From NCBI GenBank assembly GCA_958451615.1, contig CAUDQR010000001.1, forward strand, positions 1-64,000: a DNA stretch of 64,000 bases. The letters run 5' to 3'. Source of the DNA: an uncultured Collinsella sp. Lineage in GTDB: Bacteria > Actinomycetota > Coriobacteriia > Coriobacteriales > Coriobacteriaceae. The notes beneath the pieces were generated by a model. It was given only the letters and a program-made list of their open reading frames with translations. It searched no databases and was not told where the DNA came from. A program made the translations under genes and the position numbers. Positions 25,748-35,192 of this stretch are shown piece after piece (the stretch's first letter is position 1; each line of letters begins with the position of its first letter).

Positions 25748-27085
25748 ATGGCCAAGAGCAGGTACGCCGATGCCACTAAGGTCGCTCGCAGGGCCGCGAT
25801 GTCTGCCCACAAAGCCACGGCTGCGGCGAATGCTGGCAACGCCGACGCGTCCGCGCAGCCGACTGCCAGTGCTGTCGCCGAGCCCGCCCGCGACGCCCGT
25901 CGCGACGAGCTGACGCATGTGGACGCCAAGGGCGAGGTGCGCATGGTCGACGTGTCCGACAAGGCCGAGACCCATCGTATCGCCATCGCCGAGGGCACCA
26001 TCCTCATGCATCCCGAGACGCAAGCCATGGTGCTGCAGGACCGCGCCAAAAAGGGCGACGTGCTTGCCTGCGCGCGCGTGGCGGGCATTATGGCCATCAA
26101 ACGCACGAGCGACATCATTCCCATGTGCCATCCGCTGCTCATTACTAAGAGTAAGTGCGACATTGCGCCCATCGCTGCGGCGGGGACGCCGGCCGATGAC
26201 GTGCCCGAGGGCTGGGCGCCGGCGCGCGCGGACGGGCAGGTTGGCTTTCACGTGCTGGTCACGGCGGGCGTGACGGGCAAGACGGGTATTGAGATGGAGG
26301 CGCTGACCGGCGCGAGTGCCGCGTGCCTTACGATCTATGACATGTGCAAGGCCGTCGATCGCGGCATGGAGATCGTCGACGTGCGCCTGCTGCACAAGGA
26401 AGGCGGTCGCTCGGGCGTGTGGGATCGTGCAGAGCGTCAGGCCGCTGCTGTTGAGGCTGTGGCCGCTGACGGTGCCGCACCCGCAAGCGCGCCTGTCGCC
26501 GTCGCGTCCGCAGCTCCGGCCCCGGCCGTCCCCGCGATCGCGTTTATCGGCTACCAGAACTCGGGCAAGACCACGCTCGTCGAGAAGGTCATTGCCGAGC
26601 TCACCCGCCGCGGTCTGCGCGTGGGCTCACTCAAGCATCACGGGCACCACGGCTTTGATATCGACGTGCCCGCTAAGGATACGTGGCGCCATCACCAAGC
26701 CGGATCCAAGCACGTGGGACTCATCTGCGCCACGCGCTGGGCGGAGTACGCCGACACGCGCGAGGAGGACGAGATGCCTGCGCGCGAGCTGCTGTCGCGC
26801 TACAACGATGTCGACGTGGTGATCATCGAGGGCTACAAGACCGAGGGCTTCGACAACATCGTCGTTGCGCGTTCCGGCGTCGACCGTCTGCGCGGCAAGA
26901 GCTCGCTCGACCTGGTCGACGGTCACACGCTGGCCCTTGCCTGCAACGAAGCCCTGGCGCGTCAGGCCTTCGACGCCGGTTTTGCGACCCGAGCCATCAA
27001 CATCAACGACGCCCGAGCCATCTGCGATCTGATCCAAGACCACCTCGGTAGACGTTTGGGACATGCCTTAAAATCTACCAAGTAG
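25748..27085 (+). CDS. MoaC-MobB fusion protein
   Basis: The 445-residue protein combines two activities. Residues about 60-235 are MoaC (cyclic pyranopterin monophosphate synthase): KGDVLACARVAGIMAIKRTS, IPMCHPLLITK and GKTGIEMEALTGASAACLTI. An Ala/Pro linker follows. From about residue 265 it is MobB, with Walker A GYQNSGKTT and HHGHHGFDIDVPAKDTWRH, a GTP-binding protein linked to guanine-dinucleotide forms of the cofactor. The first 55 residues are a low-complexity head. GGAGG sets the start. Downstream of moaA with a 4-base gap. Confidence 0.93.
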   Translation: MAKSRYADATKVARRAAMSAHKATAAANAGNADASAQPTASAVAEPARDARRDELTHVDAKGEVRMVDVSDKAETHRIAIAEGTILMHPETQAMVLQDRAKKGDVLACARVAGIMAIKRTSDIIPMCHPLLITKSKCDIAPIAAAGTPADDVPEGWAPARADGQVGFHVLVTAGVTGKTGIEMEALTGASAACLTIYDMCKAVDRGMEIVDVRLLHKEGGRSGVWDRAERQAAAVEAVAADGAAPASAPVAVASAAPAPAVPAIAFIGYQNSGKTTLVEKVIAELTRRGLRVGSLKHHGHHGFDIDVPAKDTWRHHQAGSKHVGLICATRWAEYADTREEDEMPARELLSRYNDVDVVIIEGYKTEGFDNIVVARSGVDRLRGKSSLDLVDGHTLALACNEALARQAFDAGFATRAININDARAICDLIQDHLGRRLGHALKSTK

Positions 27086-27114
27086 TTCATGTTGGGCGGA
27101 AAGACGGAAGGAAG

Positions 27115-27211
27115 GGGCTCGATGCGACCTTAGTAAGGCATACGGATAGATTGAGCCAATGGACGGAGGGTCGAATGACCGCTGTCCACATTCGTATGCA
27201 ATAAGGAGCCC
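27115..27211 (+). promoter_or_regulatory. Structured leader of the MFS gene, possible translation switch
   Basis: GCATACG (27138) pairs with CGTATGC (27193), enclosing TGGAC/GTCCA and GGTC/GACC stems. Alternatively GGGCTC (27115-27120) can pair with GAGCCC (27206-27211), which contains the Shine-Dalgarno. The two options could switch ribosome access. It does not match a riboswitch class I can recall. Confidence 0.45.
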
Positions 27212-27212
27212 T

Positions 27213-28493
27213 ATGCCCGCATCTGTATTTCCAACATTCCACTCGTCGCTGTCCGCGCAGGCTAAACGCCTGGTGGCGATGCGCTTTCTCATCTACACCG
27301 GGTTTCAGACCAGTTATTTTATCGGCGTCATCGGAACGCTCACCTATGCAGACGATGCCTCAGTCGTGGCGACATCGCTGGCCGTCCTGTTTATGAATGT
27401 ATTTGTGATCCTGGGATCCTTTGCGGGTGGAGCGGCGCTCGATGCCTGGGGCCCGCGACGCCATTTCTTGCTGAGCATCGTCGGCGCGCTTGCAACCGGC
27501 ACGGCAATCATCGCCTTTGGCAGCGCGACCGGCGTCGTCCTGCTCGGCGCGGTGTTTCTGGGCTTTACGATGGGATTCGCCCAGCCCATCGCCACGTCCT
27601 ATCCGGCCTACCTCACCGACGACCCCGCCGAACTCAAAGACATCAATTCCGCCATCGCCATGTTCTCAAATGTGAGCATTATCGTCGGACCCACGCTGGG
27701 CGGCTTTGTCGCGGCGGCTGCGTCGTCGCGCGCGGTGTTCGTGCTCATGATGCTCTTTACCGTGCTGGCGCTCGTCGCCGGTTGGGGCTTTAGGCCGCAG
27801 ACCAGCCATGTCGCCGGGCATGCGGATGCCGATTCGGCAGAGGAAGGGGAGCGTGCGGGACAAAGCTCCAACCCCAGCACGTCCGCCCGCGCCACCTTCG
27901 CAGCCAGCATCAAGACGGTCTTTACCAATAGCGTCCTCACCCTGCTGTTTTGCATCATTTTTCTTTCGAACTTTGGCTACGGAGCCTTCGATCCGCTCGA
28001 GTCGTTTTTCTATCGCGATGTCCTACGCGTCGGCGTTGAGTGGATGGGCTGGCTCTCGTCGGCCTCGGGCGTGGGCGCGGTGCTGGGCGCCGTGGTCGCG
28101 CTCCGCTTGCCGCCGCACTTGGTAAACCTAAAAACGCTGCTCGTGGCGCTCATGTCCGTGGGTCTGGGAAGTTTGCTCTATGTGGGGACACCGTACGTGG
28201 GCGTAGCCCTCGTCGGACAGATTGCCCTGGGCGTGGCCTGGGGTGTCGTCAACCCGCTCCACAACACGATCGTGCAAACGACGGCTCCGCTCGAGCAGCT
28301 TGGTCGCGTCAACTCGGTCATGGGTTTTGGCAATATGTTCGCCGGCGTGGCCCCGCTGGCGATTGCCCCGTGGCTGGCGGCGACATTTGGCGTGCAGCAG
28401 ACACTCGTAGGGGCGGGCATGGTCGTGACGGCAGTTCCCGCGGCGTTGCTGCTGTTTGGACGCCGGCATTTTGATCGTGCCGCAAGGCAGTAA
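27213..28493 (+). CDS. MFS transporter
   Basis: The 426-residue protein has 12 predicted membrane segments, a cytoplasmic loop rich in Asp/Glu/Ser in the middle (ADADSAEEGERAGQSS), and MFS features such as GGAALDAWGPRRHF after helix 2 and FGRRHFD at the end. Helix 4 region GFTMGFAQPIATSYPAYL fits drug exporters of the MFS_1 group. Start 27213 follows AAGGAG; the upstream extension lies in a structured leader. It is 127 bases after moaC-mobB, but substrate is unknown. Confidence 0.88.
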   Translation: MPASVFPTFHSSLSAQAKRLVAMRFLIYTGFQTSYFIGVIGTLTYADDASVVATSLAVLFMNVFVILGSFAGGAALDAWGPRRHFLLSIVGALATGTAIIAFGSATGVVLLGAVFLGFTMGFAQPIATSYPAYLTDDPAELKDINSAIAMFSNVSIIVGPTLGGFVAAAASSRAVFVLMMLFTVLALVAGWGFRPQTSHVAGHADADSAEEGERAGQSSNPSTSARATFAASIKTVFTNSVLTLLFCIIFLSNFGYGAFDPLESFFYRDVLRVGVEWMGWLSSASGVGAVLGAVVALRLPPHLVNLKTLLVALMSVGLGSLLYVGTPYVGVALVGQIALGVAWGVVNPLHNTIVQTTAPLEQLGRVNSVMGFGNMFAGVAPLAIAPWLAATFGVQQTLVGAGMVVTAVPAALLLFGRRHFDRAARQ

Positions 28494-28558
28494 AAACCAT
28501 CACAACATTCGATGAAAATCGCGATTTTGACGAAAAGCGTCGAATGTTGTGATGGTTT
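28494..28558. repeat. 65-bp REP-like palindrome, copy 3
   Basis: It begins immediately after the MFS stop codon. Arms are as in copies 1 and 2; the middle (GATGAAAATCGCGATTTT...) matches copy 4 at 40069. Confidence 0.9.
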
Positions 28559-28589
28559 GCGCTCCGGGCAGGCCGCCCTTCGGGTCCGG

Positions 28590-28627
28590 CCACCACAAAG
28601 CGGCCAGGCTCCTTTGTGGTGGTTTTT
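28590..28627 (+). terminator. CCACCACAAAG terminator-like palindrome, copy 1
   Basis: CCACCACAAAG and CTTTGTGGTGG are perfect arms followed by TTTTT. Related elements occur at 29551 and 40025, sharing the inner CAGGC. Confidence 0.8.
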
Positions 28628-28630
28628 GCT

Positions 28631-28661
28631 TTGACAGGCCGCGCCTGCGCCTTGGTATACC
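28631..28661 (+). promoter_or_regulatory. Promoter of the HAD hydrolase gene
   Basis: TTGACA (28631-28636) is a consensus -35, with TATACC (28656-28661) 19 bp later as a plausible -10. Confidence 0.5.
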
Positions 28662-28716
28662 ATGTACGCCGTTCACGAATACACCTCACACCGCCGCACA
28701 ACCCAGAAAGGTCCCC

Positions 28717-29538
28717 ATGGACACCACCTTCAGCCACATCAAAGCCGTGTTCTGCGATATCGACGGTACGCTGCTCACGAGCCAGCACACGGTGTCCCCG
28801 CGCACCGTGGCGGCGATCCGCGCCCTGCGCGAGCGCGGCGTGCTCTTTGGCCTGTGCACCGGGCGCGACGCCCACGCGACCGAGGCCATGTACGAGCTCT
28901 GGGGCATCGAAGGCCTGGTAGACGTGATGGTGGGTTGCGGTGGCGCCGAGGTCATCGACCGCGCGCACAACATCAACGAGCTGAGCTATCCGCTGCCGGG
29001 CGAGACCATCGCGCGCATCTGCAAGCACATGGCGGACCTTCCGGCAACGCCCGTCTGCCCCCGAGACGGCGTGTTCTACGTGCCCGAGAGCAACGCGTGC
29101 GTCGAGCACCTGTCGCGCGTCGACGGCGTGCCCTACCAGGTGGTCGATTTTGCCGAGTTCTTGCGCGAGCCGCAGCCCAAGGTGATGTTTACCATGGCGC
29201 CCGAGGTGATGCCGCAGGTCATCGAGCGAGCATCGACGTTTGCCGATAACACTGTTAAGGCGGCGTCTCTGCAAACCACGCAGCGGCTCTACGAGTTCAT
29301 GGATCCGCGCGTGTCCAAGACGCGCGGCCTTGTGCGCGTGGCGGAGCTCAACGACATGGAGCTCCAGGACATCTGCGTGTTTGGCGATGCCGATAACGAC
29401 ACCTGCATGGTGGCCGACGCCGGCGTGGGCGTTGCCATGGCAAACGGCAGCGACGCCACTCGTGCTGCCGCCGATTTTGTAACCGCGAGCAACGACAAAG
29501 ACGGCATCGCGATCTTTATCGAGGAGCATCTGCTGTAG
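28717..29538 (+). CDS. Cof-type HAD-superfamily phosphatase
   Basis: The 273-residue protein has the HAD nucleophile motif FCDIDGTLLTS (residues about 10-20), motif II GLCTGRD, the C2B cap domain in the middle, and motif IV VFGDADNDTCMVADAGVGVAM. It belongs to the Cof/YidA group of sugar-phosphate or flavin-phosphate phosphatases; substrate cannot be told. Start at 28717, with AGAAAGG upstream; an open extension runs through the promoter and repeats and is rejected. Confidence 0.9.
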   Translation: MDTTFSHIKAVFCDIDGTLLTSQHTVSPRTVAAIRALRERGVLFGLCTGRDAHATEAMYELWGIEGLVDVMVGCGGAEVIDRAHNINELSYPLPGETIARICKHMADLPATPVCPRDGVFYVPESNACVEHLSRVDGVPYQVVDFAEFLREPQPKVMFTMAPEVMPQVIERASTFADNTVKAASLQTTQRLYEFMDPRVSKTRGLVRVAELNDMELQDICVFGDADNDTCMVADAGVGVAMANGSDATRAAADFVTASNDKDGIAIFIEEHLL

Positions 29539-29550
29539 CGCGGGGGAGAA

Positions 29551-29583
29551 CTACCACAAAGGGGGCAGGCACCTTTGCGGTGG
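29551..29583. repeat. CCACCACAAAG-family palindrome, copy 2
   Basis: CTACCACAAAGG pairs with CCTTTGCGGTGG (compensated imperfectly) around GGGCAGGCA, 13 bases after the HAD stop codon. No T-run follows. Confidence 0.6.
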
Positions 29584-30042
29584 CCTCAGGCGATTTGGGC
29601 GAATTAATACTTAAAATCTGTGTGAAAATTCAAATATTGCTGTCTGAACATCATGCTTCTAACTACCGATGGGTTAAAGATATTCTCATCAATTTGGTAG
29701 GATATTCATCCCGGTTGATGACCTACCGCTCACGGTCGATTTTCGACCGTTCACAGGATGTTTGCTCTTGAGCAAAATGTTGTGCAAATAAATCTAATGC
29801 CATTAAAAAATAATACGCAACTAAATTACCAGCAGAAACAAAAAATAGATAGCGAATAAACGAAGGTAAATCCGAACAATTGTCAAGAGAATTGAGAACT
29901 CACTACAAAACTATCGGTTTTATTTGCTCAGATGTTTAAACAATCGTTATAATTGCATTACTAAACGAGCGCAATTACAGATTGCGCAGATACGTTTGAT
30001 GATGAAAGAGCAAGATCGCGGTCTCTTGGGGAGGAGACATCG
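29584..30042 (+). promoter_or_regulatory. AT-rich regulatory region of the pilus cluster
   Basis: This stretch of about 460 bases is markedly AT-rich and holds no convincing gene. Visible are small inverted repeats (CGGTCGATTTTCGACCG near 29734; GGTAGG with CCTACC, 29695-29726), a -10 TATAAT at 29948-29953 and a GGGAGGAG ribosome site before the ATG at 30043. Such long leaders often carry phase- or regulator-controlled promoters of surface genes; no invertible repeat pair was identified. Confidence 0.5.
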
Positions 30043-33000
30043 ATGAAAGCGAATTCGGACAAATCTAAGCAGAGTAATAAAGCGACGCGCCGTGTACTGG
30101 CAGGCGTTTTGTGCGGAGCCTCCGTGTTGAGCCTGGTACTGTCGCTCGTCATGCCCCCGATCTCGCAGGCCATTGCCAACGATGCCCAGACGGTTTCTAC
30201 CGAGGAAACTGTGATGGGGGGTTCCTCAAGTGAGTCTACTGGTGTAGACAACACCAACAACGGGGATACCGAAAACCAGAATAGTGACGATGTCGAAAAC
30301 GGCGTGGGCGATGCCCAACCGGAGGAGCAGCCCAAGGACGAGTCGCAGGCAGAAGATAATGAAGCGGTCGACGATGGCACTGTCTCGGTAGCCGAAGAAG
30401 CTGCAGAGAGCGAAGAGACAACCACAGCTATTACTAACATTACTAACGCCGATGATTTGTCAGCTAAGCTTCAAGGCGTTGGGGAAAACCAAACTGCCTG
30501 CTTCGAGCTTACAGCTGATATCGACTATCCCGGCGAAATCAAACTTGAGAAGAGTGGCAGCAATATAACTCTGGACTTAAGCGGCCATAAAATCACGCAT
30601 TCGGGCGACAATTCAAATAAGCCGCTCTTCAACATCACCAATAACGCGGCGCTTACAGTTAAAGATTCTAACCAAGGGTCTGATCAAAAGCAGACTTCGG
30701 ATGGCGGCAATAATGGGCGAGTTGCCTCGATGGACTGCGACACCAGCTCTGGCATTCCGACCAAACTCACGTATTACGTGACCGAATCGACGCCGAACGG
30801 TACGGGGACAACCGAGACTCTCTATAGGCACGAGGTCAGCATCAACGGTGCCATCGTGGGTACCGCTGCCGGCTCCACGATGAGGCTCATCAACGTTTAT
30901 GCGGGCGGTACGTTTAATCTTGATAGCGGTGTAATTACCCAACAGTATAATTGCAATGTCGGCAACCTCATCTATGCCGAGAACGGCTCTACCGTCAACA
31001 TGAGCGGTGGCTATGTGTGCGGCGCTTCTGGCTCGGGTTCCGGCGCAGGCGTTATGGTATCCAATGCGAGCGGCGGTGCCTCCACTCTTAACCTGACCGG
31101 TGGCGTAATCGCGGGCAACTATGCCCCCAATGGCGGCGGCGTGTACGCTAACGGATCCACAATTAATATGACCGGCGGCACGATTTCCGGTAACGGTACG
31201 TTCAAAGATCGATCAGGCTACGGTGCCGGTGTTTGTGCTGTTAGTTCAACTGTAGTCATTTCAGGTGGTTACATCACCAACAACAACTATCAGTTCTACA
31301 GCGACAATGAAGGCTCCACGAAGCATATTGGCAACGGATGTCACGGCGGCGGTGGTATTGCTGCTTACAATAACGGCAGTCTAACAATTAACGGTGGCTA
31401 CATCACCGGTAACTATTCTGCCGAGGCCGGTGGCGGTATTTATGCTGGCGCTTGGAATCAGGCCCTCTCCTCATTTAAGTTTTCGGGTGGAATCATCGCT
31501 AGCAATGTGGCGCAAAACTCGGAGGGCGGCGGTATCCGTATCGCTGCGCCTACAGTTGGCGAATTTAATGTGAGTGGCGAGAAAGCCTACATCACCAACA
31601 ATACGACTAATACCCCCAATGACTGGGGTGGCGGCGGCGTGTTTGTCCAGGGAGGCAACAGTGACGAAGGCGTTAGTTCGGCGCGTCTCAAGATATACAA
31701 CGCCCTGATTACCAAAAATCATGCCAATGGCTTTGGCGGCGGGTTTGCCGCTTGCCCGACTGGTAAGACTGCCATTACCGATACCAATGGCATCGCGATT
31801 TTCGGTAATTTTGACGAAAATGGTAATAAGCGGTCGGGCGGCACTAATGGGAAGAGCGAGGACTGGAATTACGATAAGGAGAATGACACGGGCGGCGAAA
31901 TAACCGAAGCTTTTATAAAGGCCGGCCATGAGGACCTTTTCTTAATTCACGATTCTGCCAATTCGGAAACCAAACCGTATATCGCAGCCGTAACCGGCCA
32001 GATGCTTGGTGGTGGAGCCGCCAACTGGTCGGGCACGATCGACAAAACACCAACGTCTATCGGTAAGTACGAGGGCGCTCAGGCTAAGTACATGATTGGC
32101 CTTAAATCTGAGCCGATTAAGGTTGATATGGATGCTGCTACCGCGGCTGCTTCCCTCTTCATCACGGGCAACAGATCCAACATCCACGGTGGCGGCATCA
32201 TGACCAACGGCGACGTTGTCGCCGGCTCCACTCGAGAAGTCAAGGTTTACCCCAAGATGAAGCTCAACGGTACCAAGGTGCTTGAGGACGGCGCGCTTAA
32301 AGGAAATGACTTCGATTTCCAGCTTCTCAGGCAGAACAAGATTATTAACAAACCGGGCGAGATCTCATATACGGTTCCGAGCTTTGACTCTAATGGTGAT
32401 CTTCAGCTCAATGGCTGCTCGGTGGTCGATACGGTGAAGAACGATAAGAACGGAAATCTCACCTTTGATCTAGGTGAAGTTTATGCCGATGACGATCTTG
32501 TCTACTACTTGGTAGAGGTTCCGGGCACGGACAAGAACGTGACTTACGACAAAACGATCTACAAAATTGATCCTGAGGTTGTGAGGGATGAGAAAAAGTC
32601 GCACAACGTGCTTGACATTATATACACGTATTACAAAGTCGATAGCGTTTCGGTAACAAAGGTAGAAAATGACGGCGCTGGCGCAAGAACGCCAGAAACA
32701 GAACCAGCAGCTATCGCAGCAGCTGAAGGCGAAAACGCTGTTATCATTAAGCTTACCAGTGGTGCAACTTTCACCAACAAGTACACTCCGTACACCTCCA
32801 GCGGTTCTTGGACTCCTAAGGCGACTAAGGTCGTTAAGGGTGGCGAGATGAAGGAGTTTACGCTTCAGCTTGCAATCGACGAGGACTTCTCGAAGATCGT
32901 TGAGAGTAAGTCGACCCAGCCTGGCGCCGATAAGTCCCAGACTCTGAGTTTCGGCAAGATCGAGTACGCGCTCAATCAGCTCGACAAGCTCGAGTCTGAC

Positions 33001-33423
33001 TCTACTGGTCGGGGTGCAAGCAAGACCTTTACCTATTACGTCCGCGAACAGCAGCCGACCACACCGTTCACGAACTACAAATACGACAAGTCGGTCTACA
33101 AGATCACGGTCACGGCAACTGATCAGTCTGATAAGACGATCAAGTGCGATGTGACCTACACCAAGATCGTCAATGCCGATGGCAAGCCTATCCCCGAGAA
33201 CGAGCAAAAGGCGGTCACCTACGTTCCAGCTAAGGACGAGGCCACTGGCAAGGAACAGAGCGTTCCGGTCTTCACCAACACCTACTCCACCTCTTTGCCC
33301 CTTTCTGGTATGTCGGGCGTCACTCTGACGTACCTTGCCGGCGCGGCGGTGCTTTGCGCTGCTGCGGCCTGGATGCACGTTCGTCGCAAGGCGAGCGCGA
33401 AGGGAGGCGAGCGTCGTGAATAA
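30043..33423 (+). CDS. Large LPXTG-type surface protein, probable pilus tip adhesin
   Basis: The 1126-residue protein has an export signal (residues about 20-50, VLAGVLCGASVLSLVLSL), an acidic Ser/Glu linker, and a region of Gly/Asn-rich beta-helix-like repeats (residues 290-560: MTGGTISGNGT, LTINGGYITGNYSAEAGGGI). Then come Cna-B/FctA-type pilin domains, for example the one beginning WTPKATKVVKGGEMKEFTLQ. It ends in the sorting signal LPLSG, a membrane segment and RRK. Lower GC than its neighbours. Its stop overlaps the next pilin gene by 8 bases. Tip position is inferred from size and gene order. Confidence 0.85.
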   Translation: MKANSDKSKQSNKATRRVLAGVLCGASVLSLVLSLVMPPISQAIANDAQTVSTEETVMGGSSSESTGVDNTNNGDTENQNSDDVENGVGDAQPEEQPKDESQAEDNEAVDDGTVSVAEEAAESEETTTAITNITNADDLSAKLQGVGENQTACFELTADIDYPGEIKLEKSGSNITLDLSGHKITHSGDNSNKPLFNITNNAALTVKDSNQGSDQKQTSDGGNNGRVASMDCDTSSGIPTKLTYYVTESTPNGTGTTETLYRHEVSINGAIVGTAAGSTMRLINVYAGGTFNLDSGVITQQYNCNVGNLIYAENGSTVNMSGGYVCGASGSGSGAGVMVSNASGGASTLNLTGGVIAGNYAPNGGGVYANGSTINMTGGTISGNGTFKDRSGYGAGVCAVSSTVVISGGYITNNNYQFYSDNEGSTKHIGNGCHGGGGIAAYNNGSLTINGGYITGNYSAEAGGGIYAGAWNQALSSFKFSGGIIASNVAQNSEGGGIRIAAPTVGEFNVSGEKAYITNNTTNTPNDWGGGGVFVQGGNSDEGVSSARLKIYNALITKNHANGFGGGFAACPTGKTAITDTNGIAIFGNFDENGNKRSGGTNGKSEDWNYDKENDTGGEITEAFIKAGHEDLFLIHDSANSETKPYIAAVTGQMLGGGAANWSGTIDKTPTSIGKYEGAQAKYMIGLKSEPIKVDMDAATAAASLFITGNRSNIHGGGIMTNGDVVAGSTREVKVYPKMKLNGTKVLEDGALKGNDFDFQLLRQNKIINKPGEISYTVPSFDSNGDLQLNGCSVVDTVKNDKNGNLTFDLGEVYADDDLVYYLVEVPGTDKNVTYDKTIYKIDPEVVRDEKKSHNVLDIIYTYYKVDSVSVTKVENDGAGARTPETEPAAIAAAEGENAVIIKLTSGATFTNKYTPYTSSGSWTPKATKVVKGGEMKEFTLQLAIDEDFSKIVESKSTQPGADKSQTLSFGKIEYALNQLDKLESDSTGRGASKTFTYYVREQQPTTPFTNYKYDKSVYKITVTATDQSDKTIKCDVTYTKIVNADGKPIPENEQKAVTYVPAKDEATGKEQSVPVFTNTYSTSLPLSGMSGVTLTYLAGAAVLCAAAAWMHVRRKASAKGGERRE

Positions 33424-35074
33424 GAAAGTTTGCTCCTTCCCGATCTTGTTTGCGCTGCTTGCCCTCCTGATCGGTACCTGCGCGGTTGTGTTCCCCGCTT
33501 CCGCGCAGGCCGCGCCGACCTCGAACGGTTCCATCACGGTGAGCGGCACCGTAGCGAGCAGCTATGACGCCTACCAGATCTTTAGCGCCAACGTCGTCGA
33601 CGGCGACAGCGACGCCAAGATTGCCACCGACCTCGCTTGGGCAAGCGACGCCGCGCGCGATGCCGTGTTGCCTGTGTTGCACAGCGCCGGTATGCCCAAT
33701 TCCCAGACCACCGCGCAGGAAGCTGCCGAGTGGCTCAACACCGATTCCCACCTTACGAGCGCGCTGAGCGCACAGCTCGCTCGTTCCCTCCAGAGCTCTG
33801 CCGCCGAGTCCGTGGCCCTTAACGCGGGCACGACGGCCGAGCTGCCCTGCGGCTATTGGCTCATCGTCGCCGACGATGACGCCATCTCCCAGAACGAGGC
33901 CGGCACCGCGCCGATCATGGCCCTGGTGGGCGGCAGCGCCGTCACCGTCAAGCCCAAGGCGGCGACCCCCAAGGTGGCCAAGCACGTGCTGGAGGACAGC
34001 ACCGCCGCCTGGCAGAAGGCCGCTGATGTCACGGTCGCAGACGACCTGTACTGGCGCCTCTCGGCCACGGTCCCGGCGGGTCTTACCGCCTACGACGCCT
34101 ACACGGTGCAGTTCGTCGACACCATGAGCGCGGGGCTCGACCCCTCCAAGGTCGCCGCGAGCATGCGCGTGTACGCGGCGGCGGGCGCGGACGGCGGCTT
34201 TGGTGCGGTCCAGACCGACAAGGACGGCCGCGCCGGCACCGAGCCCGCGAAGGGTTGGACCGACATCACGGCCCAGTGTGCCACCAAGGTAGCGGCCGAC
34301 GGCAAGACCTTCACCGTGCGCACCGGCGACCTGATCGCCGCGCTCGGCGGGGCCGACGCCTTCACCGCGGGCGCCCGCGTGGTCGCCGTGTACAACGCGC
34401 CGCTCAACAGCGCGTGCAACCACGGCATCGCGAAGGGCAACCCCAACGAGGTCTACCTGCGCTACCCGCGCTCTCCCTTTGCCGACCAGTCCGGCGATGC
34501 CGGCTTTACCAGCACGCCAAGCGACGATGCGTGCGCCTACACCTGGGATCTCGCGCTCACCAAGCGCGGCAGCGACGGCGACAAGCCGCTTGCCGGGGCG
34601 GTCCTGAGCATCGCCGACGACCGCGGTCGCACGCTGGCGGCCGACGGCACGTGGAATGCAGAGGGCAAGGCCATCGTCACCACGGGCGAGGACGGCCGCG
34701 TGACCGTCTCGGGCGTGGACTCGGGCAAGCTGGAGGTCCGCGAGCTCAAGGCGCCCAAGGGCTACACCGCCTTTGAGGGCACGCGCTCCGTGACAGTCAA
34801 GGCCGAGGGCCTGGACGTCGACCAGGTGGCCGCCGCCAAGCCCAAGGTGACCGTATCGGCCGAAAGCCCTCTGCGAGTTGATGGCGCCGATGCCGGGAAG
34901 GGTTTAGTCGAGTTGTCGGTGCTTAACACCCCAAGTAATGAAGCGAGTCGAGGCTTTATGCCCTCGACGGGAGATAGAACGTTGGTGTTGGTGACGGCTT
35001 TGGTCGTCATCGGAGTAGTGGCTATTGTCGTCGCGCTCGTCATCAAGCGGGGAGGAGGTCGCCATGATAAATAA
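33416..35074 (+). CDS. Minor/basal pilin with LPXTG-like signal
   Basis: The 552-residue protein starts at a GTG overlapping the previous stop, with GGGAGG upstream. It has a signal peptide (FPILFALLALLIGTCAVVF ending AQA), a fimbrial isopeptide domain with a pilin-like Lys in VTVKPKAATPKVAKHV, a Cna-B domain (LTKRGSDGDKPLAGAVLSI) with an E-box Glu in LEVRELKAPKGY, and the sorting motif MPSTG, membrane helix and KRGGGRHDK tail. The sorting motif differs from LPXTG at the first position. Probably the basal or ancillary subunit. Confidence 0.85.
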   Translation: MNKKVCSFPILFALLALLIGTCAVVFPASAQAAPTSNGSITVSGTVASSYDAYQIFSANVVDGDSDAKIATDLAWASDAARDAVLPVLHSAGMPNSQTTAQEAAEWLNTDSHLTSALSAQLARSLQSSAAESVALNAGTTAELPCGYWLIVADDDAISQNEAGTAPIMALVGGSAVTVKPKAATPKVAKHVLEDSTAAWQKAADVTVADDLYWRLSATVPAGLTAYDAYTVQFVDTMSAGLDPSKVAASMRVYAAAGADGGFGAVQTDKDGRAGTEPAKGWTDITAQCATKVAADGKTFTVRTGDLIAALGGADAFTAGARVVAVYNAPLNSACNHGIAKGNPNEVYLRYPRSPFADQSGDAGFTSTPSDDACAYTWDLALTKRGSDGDKPLAGAVLSIADDRGRTLAADGTWNAEGKAIVTTGEDGRVTVSGVDSGKLEVRELKAPKGYTAFEGTRSVTVKAEGLDVDQVAAAKPKVTVSAESPLRVDGADAGKGLVELSVLNTPSNEASRGFMPSTGDRTLVLVTALVVIGVVAIVVALVIKRGGGRHDK

Positions 35075-35192
35075 TTGTCCCCCCCTGCTCAATGGCGTAC
35101 TGCCTCCGTAGCGAGTGGCGCGCAGGGAAATACGCCTGCTGGCTTTTGATGATGACAAGAATTAAAGCAACCTCCAAGAAAGAGGTCCCAAC

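Noticed and set aside
29584..30042. AT-rich region considered as an invertible (phase-variable) promoter
   Set aside because: Small inverted repeats exist, but no pair of longer repeats flanks the promoter and no recombinase gene is nearby.
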